64,000 nt of DNA from Meinhardsimonia xiamenensis. Its GTDB lineage: Bacteria > Pseudomonadota > Alphaproteobacteria > Rhodobacterales > Rhodobacteraceae. The stretch covers positions 310,001-374,000 of the forward strand of contig NZ_FNFV01000002.1 of NCBI RefSeq assembly GCF_900102905.1, in the 5' to 3' direction. Of the stretch, positions 1 to 8,409 are shown piece by piece. The notes beneath the pieces are model-generated. The model had not been told where the DNA came from and searched no databases. It saw only the letters and a list, made by a program, of their open reading frames with translations. Each line of letters opens with the position of its first letter. The first letter of the stretch is position 1. Made by a program: the position numbers and the translations under genes.

Positions 1-546
1 GAGCACGTCCGCGGCGCGCTCGCGCGGCACCACGCAGACCCCGTCATCATCGGCGACGATCACGTCACCGGGGTTCACCAGCGCCCCGGCGCAGACGATG
101 GGGACATTCACGTCGCCCAGCGTCTCCTTCACCGTGCCCTGCGCCGAGACGGCCGTGGACCAGACCAGAAAGCCCATCTGGCGCAGGTCGCGCGTGTCCC
201 GCACGCCCGCGTCGATCACCAGCGCCCGGCAGCCGCGCGCCATGGCCGAGGTGGCCAGAAGATCGCCGAAATAGCCCATGTCGCAGGGCGCGGTGGGGGC
301 AAGCACCATGATGTCGCCCTCGCGCAGCTGTTCGATGGCGACATGCACCATCCAGTTGTCGCCGGGCGGGGCGCTGATGGTCACCGCCGAGCCGGCAATC
401 GCCGCGTCCTGCTGAATGGGGCGCATGCGCGCGCTCATCAGCCCGCGGCGCCCCTGCGCCTCGTGCACCGTGGCCACGCCCGCGCGGGCAAGCCCCTCGA
501 TGACCTCCTTCGCGGCGCGCTCGATGTTCTGAACGACAATTCCCAT
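1..546 (-). CDS. 4-carboxy-4-hydroxy-2-oxoadipate (CHA) / HMG aldolase, RraA-like fold, C-terminus cut by window edge
   Basis: 182 residues are visible from an ATG at 546; the reading frame runs off the left edge still open. It resembles the LigK/GalC aldolases (about 230 residues), which split 4-carboxy-4-hydroxy-2-oxoadipate into pyruvate and oxaloacetate as the last step of the 4,5-cleavage pathway for protocatechuate and gallate. The family signature [13 protein letters not shown] is present near the visible end, and a G-D-rich stretch with [15 protein letters not shown], typical of the RraA-like fold, precedes it. The gene follows the dioxygenase gene by only 3 bases and the hydratase gene GalB lies just upstream, so one operon is likely. 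RraA-type RNase E regulators share the fold, but the neighbours favour the aldolase. Confidence 0.85.
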   Translation of the reverse strand, partial: MGIVVQNIERAAKEVIEGLARAGVATVHEAQGRRGLMSARMRPIQQDAAIAGSAVTISAPPGDNWMVHVAIEQLREGDIMVLAPTAPCDMGYFGDLLATSAMARGCRALVIDAGVRDTRDLRQMGFLVWSTAVSAQGTVKETLGDVNVPIVCAGALVNPGDVIVADDDGVCVVPRERAADVL

Positions 547-549
547 TGC

Positions 550-1518
550 TCAGCCTTTCTTCTCAACCGGCGGCGTGCCGTGGGTGTGGAAGGTCTCGAT
601 GGTCTTCAGCCCCCAGGCCTGGCCCTTCTTGCGTTCGGCCTCGGTCCACACCACCGGCTCCCAGTCGGGCGCCAGGACCAGCCGCGCGCCGGCATTGGCC
701 AGCTCCACCCGGTTGCCCGCGGGCTCCCAGACATACAGAAAGAAGGTGCCCTGAATGGCGTGCTTGTGCGGGCCGGTCTCGATGTGCACGCCGTTCTGCA
801 GGAAGATGTCGGCGGCGCGCAGGATGTCCTCGCGCTGGTCGGTGGCGTAGGTCACATGATGCAGCCGCCCCATGCCGCCTCCGTGCTCCTCGGTGCAGGC
901 AAGGTCGTAGGTCTTGTTGTTGACCGTGAACCAGCAGCCGCCGATGCGTCCGTTGTCGAGCTGGATGAGCTCGGTGATGCGCGAGCCGAGGCAGGTGAGC
1001 ATGAAGTCGCGGAAGACGCTCACATCCTCGGCCAGAAGGTTGACGTGGTCGATGCGCCGGGGCGGGGCGCCGGTGAAGGCCGAGGCGGTGTTCTTCAGCG
1101 CCGCCCGCTCGGCTTCCTCCTGGGGCTCGTACCAGCGCGTCTCCCAGTAGATCTCGAAGTCATGGCCGAAGGGGTCGGAGAAGCGGAAGGCCGGCCCGTG
1201 GCTCATGTCGCCCTCGACCCAGCCGGTGACGGGATAGCCCGATGCCTCGATGATCTTCACCCGCCGCTCGAGCGCTTCGGGCGAGCTTGCGCGGTAGCCC
1301 ACATGGCCCACGCCGGTGGCGTGGTGACGGGTGAGCTTGAGGGTGCAGAACTCGTAGTCATCCCAGGCGCGCAGGTAGGCGCTGTTGTCGTCCTGCCCGC
1401 TGAGCTTGAGCCCGTAGACACGGGTGAAGAAGTCGAGGCTCTCCTCGAAGCGGTCGGTATACATCTCGACATGGCCCAGATGGGCGATGTCGAAGCTGGG
1501 GTTCGTCGGTTCGTTCAC
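550..1518 (-). CDS. VOC-family type I extradiol ring-cleavage dioxygenase (catechol 2,3-dioxygenase-like)
   Basis: 322 residues from a GTG at 1518, 13 bases after the galB stop and preceded by a strong GAGGGGGGG ribosome site; an upstream in-frame ATG would overlap galB. Two VOC/betaalphabetabetabeta modules are visible, about residues 10-125 and 155-290. In the second, RIDHVNL, LHHVTYAT and GNRVELAN supply the likely His-His-Glu iron site, and GPHKHAIQG plus FFLYVWEP match the conserved active-site His and Tyr region. By remembered alignment to homoprotocatechuate 2,3-dioxygenase, the His at its position 200 appears to be Tyr here (TYDLAC); this is an inference. Substrate unknown; the context suggests gallate, protocatechuate or a methoxylated relative. 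Confidence 0.85.
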   Translation of the reverse strand: MNEPTNPSFDIAHLGHVEMYTDRFEESLDFFTRVYGLKLSGQDDNSAYLRAWDDYEFCTLKLTRHHATGVGHVGYRASSPEALERRVKIIEASGYPVTGWVEGDMSHGPAFRFSDPFGHDFEIYWETRWYEPQEEAERAALKNTASAFTGAPPRRIDHVNLLAEDVSVFRDFMLTCLGSRITELIQLDNGRIGGCWFTVNNKTYDLACTEEHGGGMGRLHHVTYATDQREDILRAADIFLQNGVHIETGPHKHAIQGTFFLYVWEPAGNRVELANAGARLVLAPDWEPVVWTEAERKKGQAWGLKTIETFHTHGTPPVEKKG

Positions 1519-1531
1519 GGCGCGCCCCCCC

Positions 1532-2269
1532 TCAAAGCTCGTCCACGGTGCGCGGAAAGACGGACTGGAAGGCCTCGGCATATTTGCAGTCACGCCCGCC
1601 GGCCTGGCCGCCGGAGTTGCGCTTGAAGTGGTTGGCGCGCTGCTGGGCGACGCGGGTGTAATAGTCCCACAGGTGCACCTGGCCCTGCATGCACTCCATC
1701 GCCGCGCGCTTTTTCTCCCACACCGGCGTGATGTCGAGGAAGGTGTCGGGCTTCCAGCCCATCTGCTCGGTCTGGTGCGGCTCGAAGAGATAGAGCTGCG
1801 GCGCGCCGAGAACCTTCTCGCCGGGGTTGTGTCCCCAAGCCTGCGCCACCATGCGGCATTCGAGCACCACCTCGGTGGTGTACATGTGGTCGGTGTTGTA
1901 GGGGTCGTATTGCGAGTGGCTCAGCATGAAGGCGGGCTGCACCTTGCGGATCAGGTCGACGAGGCGGAAGCGGTCCTCGTCGGAAAGCCGCAGCGGATAG
2001 TCGCCGAGATCGAAGCTGACGAGCTCATGCACGCCCAGAGCCTCGGCCGCCGCCTCCGCCTCGGCGCGGCGGATCGCCTTGACCTCCTCGAGCGTCTTGC
2101 CCTCCTTCCACAGCCGCGCGCTCTCCCCGCGCTCGCCGAAGGACAGGCAGGCCACCGTCACCTCGTAGCCCTTCTCGGCGTGCAGGGCGATCGCGCCGCC
2201 CGCGCGCCAGACGAAATCCGCCGCATGGGCGGAGATAACCAGCGCCGTCTTGCCACCATTTGCCGACAT
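1532..2269 (-). CDS. galB: 4-oxalomesaconate hydratase, GalB type (PIG-L/LmbE fold)
   Basis: 245 residues. A PIG-L deacetylase-like fold in which the usual AHPDD motif reads SAHAADFVWRAGG, followed by CLSFGERGESA; this variant is characteristic of the GalB branch, which hydrates 4-oxalomesaconate to 4-carboxy-4-hydroxy-2-oxoadipate in gallate degradation instead of deacetylating sugars. SHSQYDPYNTDH supplies further likely zinc ligands. The start ATG has a GGAGGAG site a few bases upstream. It is the first gene of the leftward operon galB, VOC dioxygenase, CHA aldolase, and diverges from the LysR-type gene at 2387. The product feeds directly into the aldolase encoded at the window edge. Confidence 0.88.
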   Translation of the reverse strand: MSANGGKTALVISAHAADFVWRAGGAIALHAEKGYEVTVACLSFGERGESARLWKEGKTLEEVKAIRRAEAEAAAEALGVHELVSFDLGDYPLRLSDEDRFRLVDLIRKVQPAFMLSHSQYDPYNTDHMYTTEVVLECRMVAQAWGHNPGEKVLGAPQLYLFEPHQTEQMGWKPDTFLDITPVWEKKRAAMECMQGQVHLWDYYTRVAQQRANHFKRNSGGQAGGRDCKYAEAFQSVFPRTVDEL

Positions 2270-2386
2270 TTCCGCTCCTCCTGCCGTTCAGCGGGAGGAC
2301 TCATGTCACGGCCCGCACGGCGCGTGCAATTTCGAACCCCATTCCACGTGATAAGATCATGCTATAACTTGCGTGATCGAGGAGCG
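2270..2386. promoter_or_regulatory. Divergent promoter/operator region between galB and the LysR-type gene
   Basis: 117 bases. Positions about 2345-2377 are clearly AT-richer than the surroundings and contain ATAAGATCAT and GCTATAACTT next to two copies of GTGAT (2348-2352 and 2373-2377). This is the usual place and composition of a LysR-type operator with T-N11-A spacing. The exact binding site and -35/-10 elements cannot be fixed by eye. Confidence 0.5.
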
Positions 2387-3580
2387 ATGCCTACCCCGCC
2401 GAAGACACCCAACCTGCGCCATCTGCGGGCCTTTCTCGCCATAGCCGAGACAGGGTCGCTGACGCGCGCTGCGGCACGGGTGCATGTCTCCCAGCCCGCC
2501 GTCAGTCAGGCGCTCGCCGGCTTCGAGCGGCAGGCGGGCGGGCCACTGTTCGACCGGACCGGGCAAGGCGTGTTCCTGACCGAGCGGGGCCGGGTGCTTG
2601 AGGCACGGGTGCGGCGCGCCCTGAACCGGCTTGACGCGGCGCTGGCAGCGGTCTCTCCACGGCTGCCTCTCACCGCCACAACCGCGCGTCTGATGGCCCT
2701 GATCGCCACCGCGGAGGCCCAGAACTTCACGCTGGCGGCGCGCAGGCTGGGGGTGGCGCAGCCGACCGTTCACCGGGCCATTGCCCAGTTCGAGGCGGAG
2801 GCGGGCAAGCGACTTTTCGAGCGCACCTCCCATGGCGTGGTGCCGACGCGCGCCTGCCGCGAACTCGCCGAGGCCGCGCGCCTCGCCTTTGCCGAGCTTG
2901 CCCAGGCGGACGCCGAGCTGGCCGAGCTCGACGGCGGCGATGGCGGGGCGATCGTGATCGGGGCGCTGCCGTTGTCGCGCTCGGTGGTGCTGCCAGAGGC
3001 ACTGGCCCGGTTTCGCGCCGCGCGTCCGCGCCATCCGGTGACGGTGCTTGACGGCCGCTATGGTGATCTGCTCACCGGTCTGCGCCGAGGCGAGATCGAT
3101 TTCATCCTGGGTGCGCTGCGCGACCCGCCGCCGATCGGCGACATCGTGCAGGAAGCCCTGTTTGCCGACCGGCTGGCGGTGCTGGCCCGGCCGGGGCATT
3201 CGCTGGCAGGGCGGAGCTGCGTGCCGCTGGAGACGCTGGCGCGGCAGGCTTGGGTGGTGCCGCGCACCGGGACGCCGGCGCGCGCGCAGTTCGACGAGCT
3301 GTTCACGCGCGCCGGGCTCGTGCCTCCCGAGAGCATTCTCGAATGCGGTTCGATCCTGCTAATGCGCGAGCTTCTGGGCCGCAGCGACATGCTGGGCTGC
3401 ATCTCCGCGCGTCAGGCGGAGGCAGAGGTGGCACGCGGGCTTCTCGTTCCGCTCGACATTGGCCGCGACTGGCCCGAGCGTCCCATCGGACTGACCTTCC
3501 GCGCCGAATGGGTACCCACGCGCGCGCAGTCGCAGCTCATCGGCTTCATCCGGAAGGCCGCAGACCGTGCAAGAGGCTGA
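2387..3580 (+). CDS. LysR-type transcriptional regulator with two tandem winged-HTH domains
   Basis: 397 residues (ordinary LysR proteins are about 300). The ATG at 2387 follows a GAGGAG ribosome site. Two complete LysR N-terminal domains are visible: residues 11-69 (ETGSLTRAAARVHVSQPAVS, then LFDRTGQGVFLTERG) and residues 99-157 (AQNFTLAARRLGVAQPTVHR, then LFERTSHGVVPTRACRE). A normal LysR effector-binding domain follows from about residue 180 (IVIGALPLSRS). It diverges from the galB operon, so it probably regulates it in response to an aromatic acid or ring-cleavage intermediate; that role is inferred from position. The helix between the two HTHs (residues 74-95) resembles the normal linker helix. 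Confidence 0.9.
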   Translation: MPTPPKTPNLRHLRAFLAIAETGSLTRAAARVHVSQPAVSQALAGFERQAGGPLFDRTGQGVFLTERGRVLEARVRRALNRLDAALAAVSPRLPLTATTARLMALIATAEAQNFTLAARRLGVAQPTVHRAIAQFEAEAGKRLFERTSHGVVPTRACRELAEAARLAFAELAQADAELAELDGGDGGAIVIGALPLSRSVVLPEALARFRAARPRHPVTVLDGRYGDLLTGLRRGEIDFILGALRDPPPIGDIVQEALFADRLAVLARPGHSLAGRSCVPLETLARQAWVVPRTGTPARAQFDELFTRAGLVPPESILECGSILLMRELLGRSDMLGCISARQAEAEVARGLLVPLDIGRDWPERPIGLTFRAEWVPTRAQSQLIGFIRKAADRARG

Positions 3581-3725
3581 ACACGGGCGCGAGCCGCCCT
3601 GCGCGTGTGGCGGAAACCCTGTGTTTCCGTGACGTCCAGGTCACGGCTCTTGAGCGATACGGCTCGGAAAGCTAACGTGAATTCGCTGAACCTCGGGGCA
3701 AGCCGAGGAAGCAGAGGAGGGGATC

Positions 3726-4025
3726 ATGCCCGGACGGGTTTTGGGCGCGCTGCTGTTTTTCGTCCTTTCCAGCGCGTCGGCCATGGCCTGGAATGACATG
3801 CCGCTCGGCGAATTCGCTCCCGCAACGGACGAGGTGCCGATCTGGGCGTATCCTTCCGAGGCCAACCATTGCCCTGCGGGGCTGCAACCGGTGGTGATCG
3901 GTGGGGTCGTCAGCTGCGGCACACCCAACCGCGTCGGCTACGCGGAGCGGAAGCAGGGCACGTTTCGGGGGCGTTATGTGGCCACCGGCAAGGGATCCGG
4001 CGAGGGCTACTATATCCGCGACTGA
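3726..4025 (+). CDS. Small secreted protein of unknown function
   Basis: 99 residues with a strong GAGGAGGGG ribosome site before the ATG. An N-terminal signal peptide (hydrophobic segment GALLFFVLSSASAMA, likely cleavage before WNDMPL) predicts export to the periplasm or beyond. The mature part is about 78 residues with two cysteines (NHCPAGL and VSCGTP), which could form a disulfide. No family recognised. It stands alone, with a hairpin terminator directly downstream. Composition is ordinary for the window. Confidence 0.7.
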   Translation: MPGRVLGALLFFVLSSASAMAWNDMPLGEFAPATDEVPIWAYPSEANHCPAGLQPVVIGGVVSCGTPNRVGYAERKQGTFRGRYVATGKGSGEGYYIRD

Positions 4026-4059
4026 CGCCGGCTAGTTACCGAGAGTCTTCACGTCCCGC

Positions 4060-4102
4060 GGCCCGGTTCCCACGTTTCGGGGGCCGGGCCGTTTCTTGTT
4101 TC
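4060..4102 (+). terminator. Intrinsic terminator after the small secreted protein gene
   Basis: Stem GGCCCGG (4060-4066) pairs with CCGGGCC (4084-4090), followed by a T-rich tract GTTTCTTGTTT. Confidence 0.7.
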
Positions 4103-4233
4103 GCGGACTGTTCAGACCGGAAGAACACGCCGCTTCCGCGTTCTTCTCTGATCCCGTTGGGAGTTTGCACTAGATTCGACATCGGAGAGGCAAGATCCTG
4201 CCGACTGTGGTGGTCGCAATTCTGGGGGAAGGC

Positions 4234-4503
4234 ATGTTTTTCAGGAAATTTGCCGCCCTGTTGCTCGCGGGTCTGGCGCTGTCGGCGGGGCAGGCTTTGG
4301 CCGAGCTGGCCGGCGACCGGGTGGAGACGTCCGGCAAATACACTGGCGTCTTCGCGCCGCGGCCCGGCTGTTGCGCCAATGCGCCTTGGCCCACGGAAAA
4401 CCTCACGATGCGCCACTACGTCTACCCCGACGGGCGGGAAGTGATTGTCTATCCCTACAAGCACGGGGCGGGCTATCAGCCGTTCTGGTGGGAAAAGCAG
4501 TAA
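4234..4503 (+). CDS. Small secreted protein of unknown function
   Basis: 89 residues from the ATG at 4234, which has a GGGGGAAGG ribosome site; a longer frame upstream would place the signal sequence internally. Signal peptide FFRKFAALLLAGLALSAGQA with cleavage probably after ALA. The mature protein has a Cys pair (GCCANAP) and an aromatic C-terminus (GYQPFWWEKQ). Function unknown. It sits between two strong hairpins and shares size and export signal, but no clear sequence similarity, with the protein at 3726-4025. Confidence 0.7.
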   Translation: MFFRKFAALLLAGLALSAGQALAELAGDRVETSGKYTGVFAPRPGCCANAPWPTENLTMRHYVYPDGREVIVYPYKHGAGYQPFWWEKQ

Positions 4504-4527
4504 GGCGCCAGACCCGACAAAAGAGAA

Positions 4528-4562
4528 GCGGCGCGCCGGTCTCCGGCGCGCCGCTCCTTTTC
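4528..4562. terminator. Strong bidirectional terminator
   Basis: A perfect 12-bp stem, GCGGCGCGCCGG (4528-4539) with CCGGCGCGCCGC (4543-4554), and a 3-base loop, followed by TCCTTTTC. It lies between converging genes (the secreted protein on + and the cold-shock gene on -), so it can serve both. Confidence 0.85.
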
Positions 4563-4581
4563 ATCGCTTGATGAAGCGGGA

Positions 4582-4791
4582 TCAGTTGGCCATCTCGAGA
4601 TCGCTCGCCGAGCTGCGCCCATCGCGCCCCTCGCGGACCTCGTAGTTGACCTTCTGGTTTTCCTGCAGGCTGGTCATCCCGGCGCGCTCGACGGCGGAGA
4701 TGTGCACGAAGACATCCTTGCCGCCATCATCGGGCGCGATGAAACCATAACCCTTGGTGGAATTGAACCATTTCACGGTGCCGCTGGGCAT
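4582..4791 (-). CDS. cspA: Cold-shock protein, CspA family
   Basis: 69 residues, the normal CspA length. A single cold-shock (OB-fold) domain carries the RNA-binding motifs [15 protein letters not shown] (RNP1, KGYGFI) and DVFVHISAV (RNP2). The start has an AAGGAG site 7 bases upstream. It acts as an RNA chaperone binding single-stranded nucleic acid. The gene is monocistronic, with a strong terminator downstream and a long, hairpin-containing 5' region. Members of this family may be cold-induced, growth-phase dependent or constitutive; the sequence does not say which. Confidence 0.93.
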   Translation of the reverse strand: MPSGTVKWFNSTKGYGFIAPDDGGKDVFVHISAVERAGMTSLQENQKVNYEVREGRDGRSSASDLEMAN

Positions 4792-4998
4792 GCCGCTTCT
4801 CCTTCTCATGTTTCCCGCCCACGGTATTGCGGCGGGCCGGTGCAGCCGGGTCTTCCAAGTCTTTCGGCTGCCCCCTAGAAGGAAGCGGTCGTCCTGGGAA
4901 AGTCCGTCGTCACGGGCAGGAGAATGGGGGCGATCGGGCCCGTTGGCAAGGGCAAATCGTGCGTCACGGGCGGAAATTGCACCACCGGAGGGAAAAAA
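4792..4998 (-). promoter_or_regulatory. Structured leader of the cold-shock gene, shared with the divergent ArsC-like gene
   Basis: Two hairpins sit just upstream of the cold-shock start. The nearer has CCCGCC (4814-4819) pairing with GGCGGG (4831-4836); the farther has GCAGCC (4842-4847) pairing with GGCTGC (4866-4871). Long structured leaders are usual for cspA-type mRNAs, where they control stability and translation. The rest of the stretch holds the promoters of both genes, not resolvable by eye; GTCACGGGC occurs twice here. Confidence 0.45.
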
Positions 4999-5331
4999 GT
5001 GAGAATTTTCGGGCTCAGGAGCTGCGACAGCTGCCGCAGGGCGGTCAAGGCGCTGGCCGCGGCGGGAGTGGATGCCGATCTCATCGACATTCGCGAGGCC
5101 CCGATTGACGAGGCCGTCCTCGACCGTGCCCTCGAGCAGTATGGCGAGGCGCTCGTCAACCGCCGCTCGACCACCTGGCGCGCGCTGGGGCAGGAGGAAC
5201 GCGCGCGCCCGGCACGCGAGCTTCTGCGCGCCCATCCCGCGCTGATGAAGCGTCCGCTGATCGAGACGGATGACGGCCGCCTGCTTCTGGGCTGGACGCC
5301 CGAGACGCAGGCGGCGCTGGGGCTCGCCTGA
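4999..5331 (+). CDS. ArsC/Spx/YffB family thioredoxin-fold protein
   Basis: 110 residues from the GTG at 4999, preceded by GGAGGG; extending further upstream would add a non-family Gly/Cys-rich segment. The start [15 protein letters not shown] carries a CxxC motif at the N-terminus of a thioredoxin-like fold, as in the YffB/Spx/ArsC family. The segment [13 protein letters not shown] and the conserved [15 protein letters not shown] near the C-terminus are family hallmarks. It may be a glutathione-dependent reductase rather than a true arsenate reductase; no arsenic genes are nearby. It ends 10 bases before the converging thrS stop. Confidence 0.85.
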   Translation: MRIFGLRSCDSCRRAVKALAAAGVDADLIDIREAPIDEAVLDRALEQYGEALVNRRSTTWRALGQEERARPARELLRAHPALMKRPLIETDDGRLLLGWTPETQAALGLA

Positions 5332-5341
5332 GGCCCGCGCC

Positions 5342-7318
5342 TCAGGCGGTATGCGCGGCTGCCCGCTCGCGCGCCAGATCGGGCGGCAAGGCTTCGGTGG
5401 CCAGTTGCTCCACGATCTCGGCAAGCGGGGCGACGCGGGTCTGCTTCTCGCCCAGCCGGCGGACGGAGACGGTGCGCTCCTCCACCTCGCGCTGGCCGAG
5501 GGCGAGGATCACCGGCACTTTCCTCAGCGAGTGCTCGCGCACCTTGTAGTTGATCTTCTCGTTGCGGATGTCGGCCTCGGCGCGGATCCCGCGCGCCTTC
5601 AGTGCGGTCACCACCTCATGCACGTAGTTGTCGGCGTCCGAGACGATGGAGGCGACCACCACCTGCCGGGGGGCAAGCCAGAAGGGCAGGCGGCCCGCGT
5701 GCTCCTCGATGAGGATGCCGATGAAGCGCTCGAAGGAGCCGAGCGTGGCGCGGTGCAGCATCACTGGCCGGTGGCGCGCACCGTCAGGCCCGATGTAGCT
5801 GGCATCGAGCCGCTCGGGCAGCACGAAATCCACCTGCAGCGTGCCGCACTGCCAGTCGCGCCCGATGGCATCCGTCAGCACGAATTCGAGCTTCGGGCCA
5901 TAGAAGGCGCCCTCGCCGGGGTTGAGCTCGAAGTCATAGCCCGCCGCCTCGGTCGCGGCTCTCAGCGCGGCTTCGGCCTTGTCCCACACCTCGTCGGAGC
6001 CCGCGCGCATCTCGGGGCGGTCGGAGAATTTCACCCGGAATTCCTCGAAGCCGAGATCGCGGTAGACCTCGGAGAGGAACCCGATGAAGCGCTTGGTCTC
6101 GCTCTCGATCTGCGCCTCGGTGCAGAAGATGTGCGCGTCATCCTGGGTGAAGCCGCGCACGCGCATGAGCCCATGCAGCGCGCCCGAAGGCTCGTAGCGG
6201 TTGCAGGCGCCGAACTCGGCCATGCGGAGCGGCAGGTCGCGGTAGCTCTTCAGGCCCTGATTGAAGATCTGCACATGGCAGGGGCAGTTCATCGGCTTGA
6301 GCGCATTCACCGTCTTCTCGCGGGCGTGCTCCTCGTCCACCTCGACGATGAACATGTGCTCCTGGTATTTCTCCCAGTGGCCCGAAGCCTCCCACAGCTT
6401 GCGGTCGACCACCTGTGGGGTGTTCACCTCGACATAGCCGCCGCGGTGCTGCTGGCGGCGCATGTAGTCCTGCAGCGTGGTGTAGATGGTCCAGCCGGCG
6501 GGGTGCCAGAACACCTGGCCCGGCGCCTCCTCCTGGAAGTGGAAGAGATCCATCTCGCGGCCGAGGCGGCGATGGTCGCGCCGCTCGGCCTCCTCGAGGA
6601 AGTTCAGATAGGCCTTGAGATCCTGTCGCGTCTTGAAGCCCACGCCGTAGATGCGCTGGAGCATGGGGCGCGAGCTGTCGCCGCGCCAGTAGGCGCCGGC
6701 CACGCGCATCAGCTTGAACGCATCTGCAGGCACCTGCCCGGTGTGCTGCAGATGCGGACCGCGGCAGAGATCCTGCCAGTGCCCGTGCCAGTACATGCGG
6801 ATCGGCTCGCCCTCGGGGATCGCCTCGACAAGCTCCACCTTGTAGGGCTCGTCATTGTCCCGGTAGTAGGCTATGGCGCGCGCGCGCTCCCAGACCTCGG
6901 TGCGCACCGGATCGCGGGCGGCGATGATCTCGCGCATCCGCGTCTCGATGCGGCCCAGGTCCTCGGGTGTGAAGGGCTCGGCGCGATCGAAGTCGTAATA
7001 CCAGCCCTTGTCGATGACCGGGCCGATGGTGACCTTGGTCTCGGGCCAGATCTCCTGCACCGCCCGGGCCATGATATGGGCAAGGTCGTGGCGGATGAGC
7101 TCGAGCGCCGGTTCGTCATCGGCCATGGTGAAGATGCGAATGGACGCATCCTCCTCGATCGGCCACTGCAGGTCCCAGTGCCGACCGTCCACCTCGGCCG
7201 AGATCGCCTTCTTTGCCAGCGAGTTGGAGATCGACGCCGCCACCTCGGCCGCCGTCACCCCGCGCGGATACGTGCGGCTCGCGCCATCGGGAAAGGTCAG
7301 GGTGATCGTCTCGGCCAT
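5342..7318 (-). CDS. thrS: Threonyl-tRNA synthetase
   Basis: 658 residues, usual length for the family. Domains in order: TGS domain (residues 1-60, [17 protein letters not shown]), the editing/SAD domain (about 70-225), a class II catalytic core (about 250-530) with the zinc-binding and motif 2 region [10 protein letters not shown] and [19 protein letters not shown], and the anticodon-binding domain at the C-terminus. Chosen start: ATG at 7318 with GAGGAG upstream; an upstream extension would run through the hairpins of the leader. It charges tRNA-Thr in the cytoplasm. It is monocistronic and convergent with the ArsC-like gene. Confidence 0.97.
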   Translation of the reverse strand: MAETITLTFPDGASRTYPRGVTAAEVAASISNSLAKKAISAEVDGRHWDLQWPIEEDASIRIFTMADDEPALELIRHDLAHIMARAVQEIWPETKVTIGPVIDKGWYYDFDRAEPFTPEDLGRIETRMREIIAARDPVRTEVWERARAIAYYRDNDEPYKVELVEAIPEGEPIRMYWHGHWQDLCRGPHLQHTGQVPADAFKLMRVAGAYWRGDSSRPMLQRIYGVGFKTRQDLKAYLNFLEEAERRDHRRLGREMDLFHFQEEAPGQVFWHPAGWTIYTTLQDYMRRQQHRGGYVEVNTPQVVDRKLWEASGHWEKYQEHMFIVEVDEEHAREKTVNALKPMNCPCHVQIFNQGLKSYRDLPLRMAEFGACNRYEPSGALHGLMRVRGFTQDDAHIFCTEAQIESETKRFIGFLSEVYRDLGFEEFRVKFSDRPEMRAGSDEVWDKAEAALRAATEAAGYDFELNPGEGAFYGPKLEFVLTDAIGRDWQCGTLQVDFVLPERLDASYIGPDGARHRPVMLHRATLGSFERFIGILIEEHAGRLPFWLAPRQVVVASIVSDADNYVHEVVTALKARGIRAEADIRNEKINYKVREHSLRKVPVILALGQREVEERTVSVRRLGEKQTRVAPLAEIVEQLATEALPPDLARERAAAHTA

Positions 7319-7641
7319 GGCGGCTCTCCTCGTCGGTCTGGCGCCCACGGAACGCCCGGTTGCGGGTATGTGGTTGTCCGGCCCCAATTGGGGCAGACGG
7401 GCCGCGGTGTCAACGTGAAGGGGGCAGGGGTGTGGTTTGCGCGGCGACATCTGTCGCGCGGGCATGCGGCCGCCTTGGGGGCGGGCGGGCGCATGCCCGG
7501 CCCGACGGCCGGGCGGGACAGGGGCGGCATTGGTTTCGGTGTTCCGCATGACGCGCTCCTCGGTCGGCGCAGATCGGGCTGGAAGAGTGCGGTGCTTTCA
7601 CGGCAAACTGGGAAGGGCAGGAGCAGAAGGAGAGTTGAGGC
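7319..7641 (-). promoter_or_regulatory. 323-base divergent intergenic region with thrS leader hairpins
   Basis: Holds no gene. Three palindromes are visible: GCCCCAATTGGGGC (7381-7394), GGGCATGCG (7460-7468) with CGCATGCCC (7490-7498), and an 8-bp stem GCCCGGCC (7495-7502) with GGCCGGGC (7507-7514). The last two overlap, so they could be mutually exclusive RNA structures in the thrS leader. thrS autoregulation through leader structure is known in E. coli, but no tRNA-Thr mimic was identified here. Confidence 0.45.
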
Positions 7642-8409
7642 ATGAGCGCGCCCGCATTTCTCGACACGCCGCAGGGCCGGCGCATCGCCTATCACAAAAG
7701 CGAAGGGGCGGGGCCGGGGGTGGTGTTTCTCGGCGGCTTCCGCTCGGACATGACCGGCACCAAGGCGCTCCATCTCGAGGCCTGGGCGCGGGCGCGCGGC
7801 CGCGCCTTCCTGCGGTTCGACTATTCCGGTCACGGCGCCTCGTCGGGCCGTTTCGAAGAAGGCTGCATCGGCGACTGGGCCGAGGATGCGGTGGCCGCCA
7901 TCGAGGCGTTGACGCAAGGCCCGCAGATTCTCGTCGGCTCCTCCATGGGTGGCTGGATCGCGATTCTGGCGAGCGAAAGGCTGGGTCCGGCGCGCGTGGC
8001 CGGCCTCGTCGGCATCGCCGCCGCACCGGATTTCACCGAAGACGGCTTCTGGGCCGGATTTGACGAGGCCCAGCGCGCCGAACTCGTGGAAAAGGGGCAG
8101 ATCGCCATCCCCTCCGACTATGAGGACGGCCCCTACATCATCACCCGCCGGCTGATCGAGGAAGGCCGCAGGCATCTCGTCCTGCGCCGGCCGCTCGGCC
8201 TGCCCTTCCCGGTGCGGCTGCTGCAGGGAACGGAGGATGAGGCGGTGCCGCTCGAGGTGCCTCTGAAGCTTCTCGATCATGCCGACTGCGCCGACATGCG
8301 GCTGACGCTGGTGAAGGGCGCCGATCACCGTTTTTCAGACCCCGACTGCCTTGAGTTGATCGAGACCGCCATCCACGAAGTGACGGCGCGCGCCGGGCGC
8401 GGGGCATGA
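7642..8409 (+). CDS. Alpha/beta hydrolase, ABHD10/thioesterase-like
   Basis: 255 residues with AAGGAG upstream of the ATG. Alpha/beta-hydrolase fold: nucleophile elbow GSSMGG with Ser101, LRFDYSGHGASSG as the strand-loop before it, an acid residue in the QGTEDEAVP loop and the catalytic His in KGADHRFSD. This pattern matches ABHD10-like hydrolases of alphaproteobacteria (acyl-thioesterase or esterase activity; substrate not known here). It overlaps the next hydrolase gene by 4 bases (ATGA), so the two are translationally coupled. Confidence 0.85.
   Translation: MSAPAFLDTPQGRRIAYHKSEGAGPGVVFLGGFRSDMTGTKALHLEAWARARGRAFLRFDYSGHGASSGRFEEGCIGDWAEDAVAAIEALTQGPQILVGSSMGGWIAILASERLGPARVAGLVGIAAAPDFTEDGFWAGFDEAQRAELVEKGQIAIPSDYEDGPYIITRRLIEEGRRHLVLRRPLGLPFPVRLLQGTEDEAVPLEVPLKLLDHADCADMRLTLVKGADHRFSDPDCLELIETAIHEVTARAGRGA

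Noticed and set aside
4999-5331. True arsenate reductase with an ars operon
   Set aside because: Only the ArsC/Spx-like fold is seen; no arsenic transporter or ArsR regulator is nearby.
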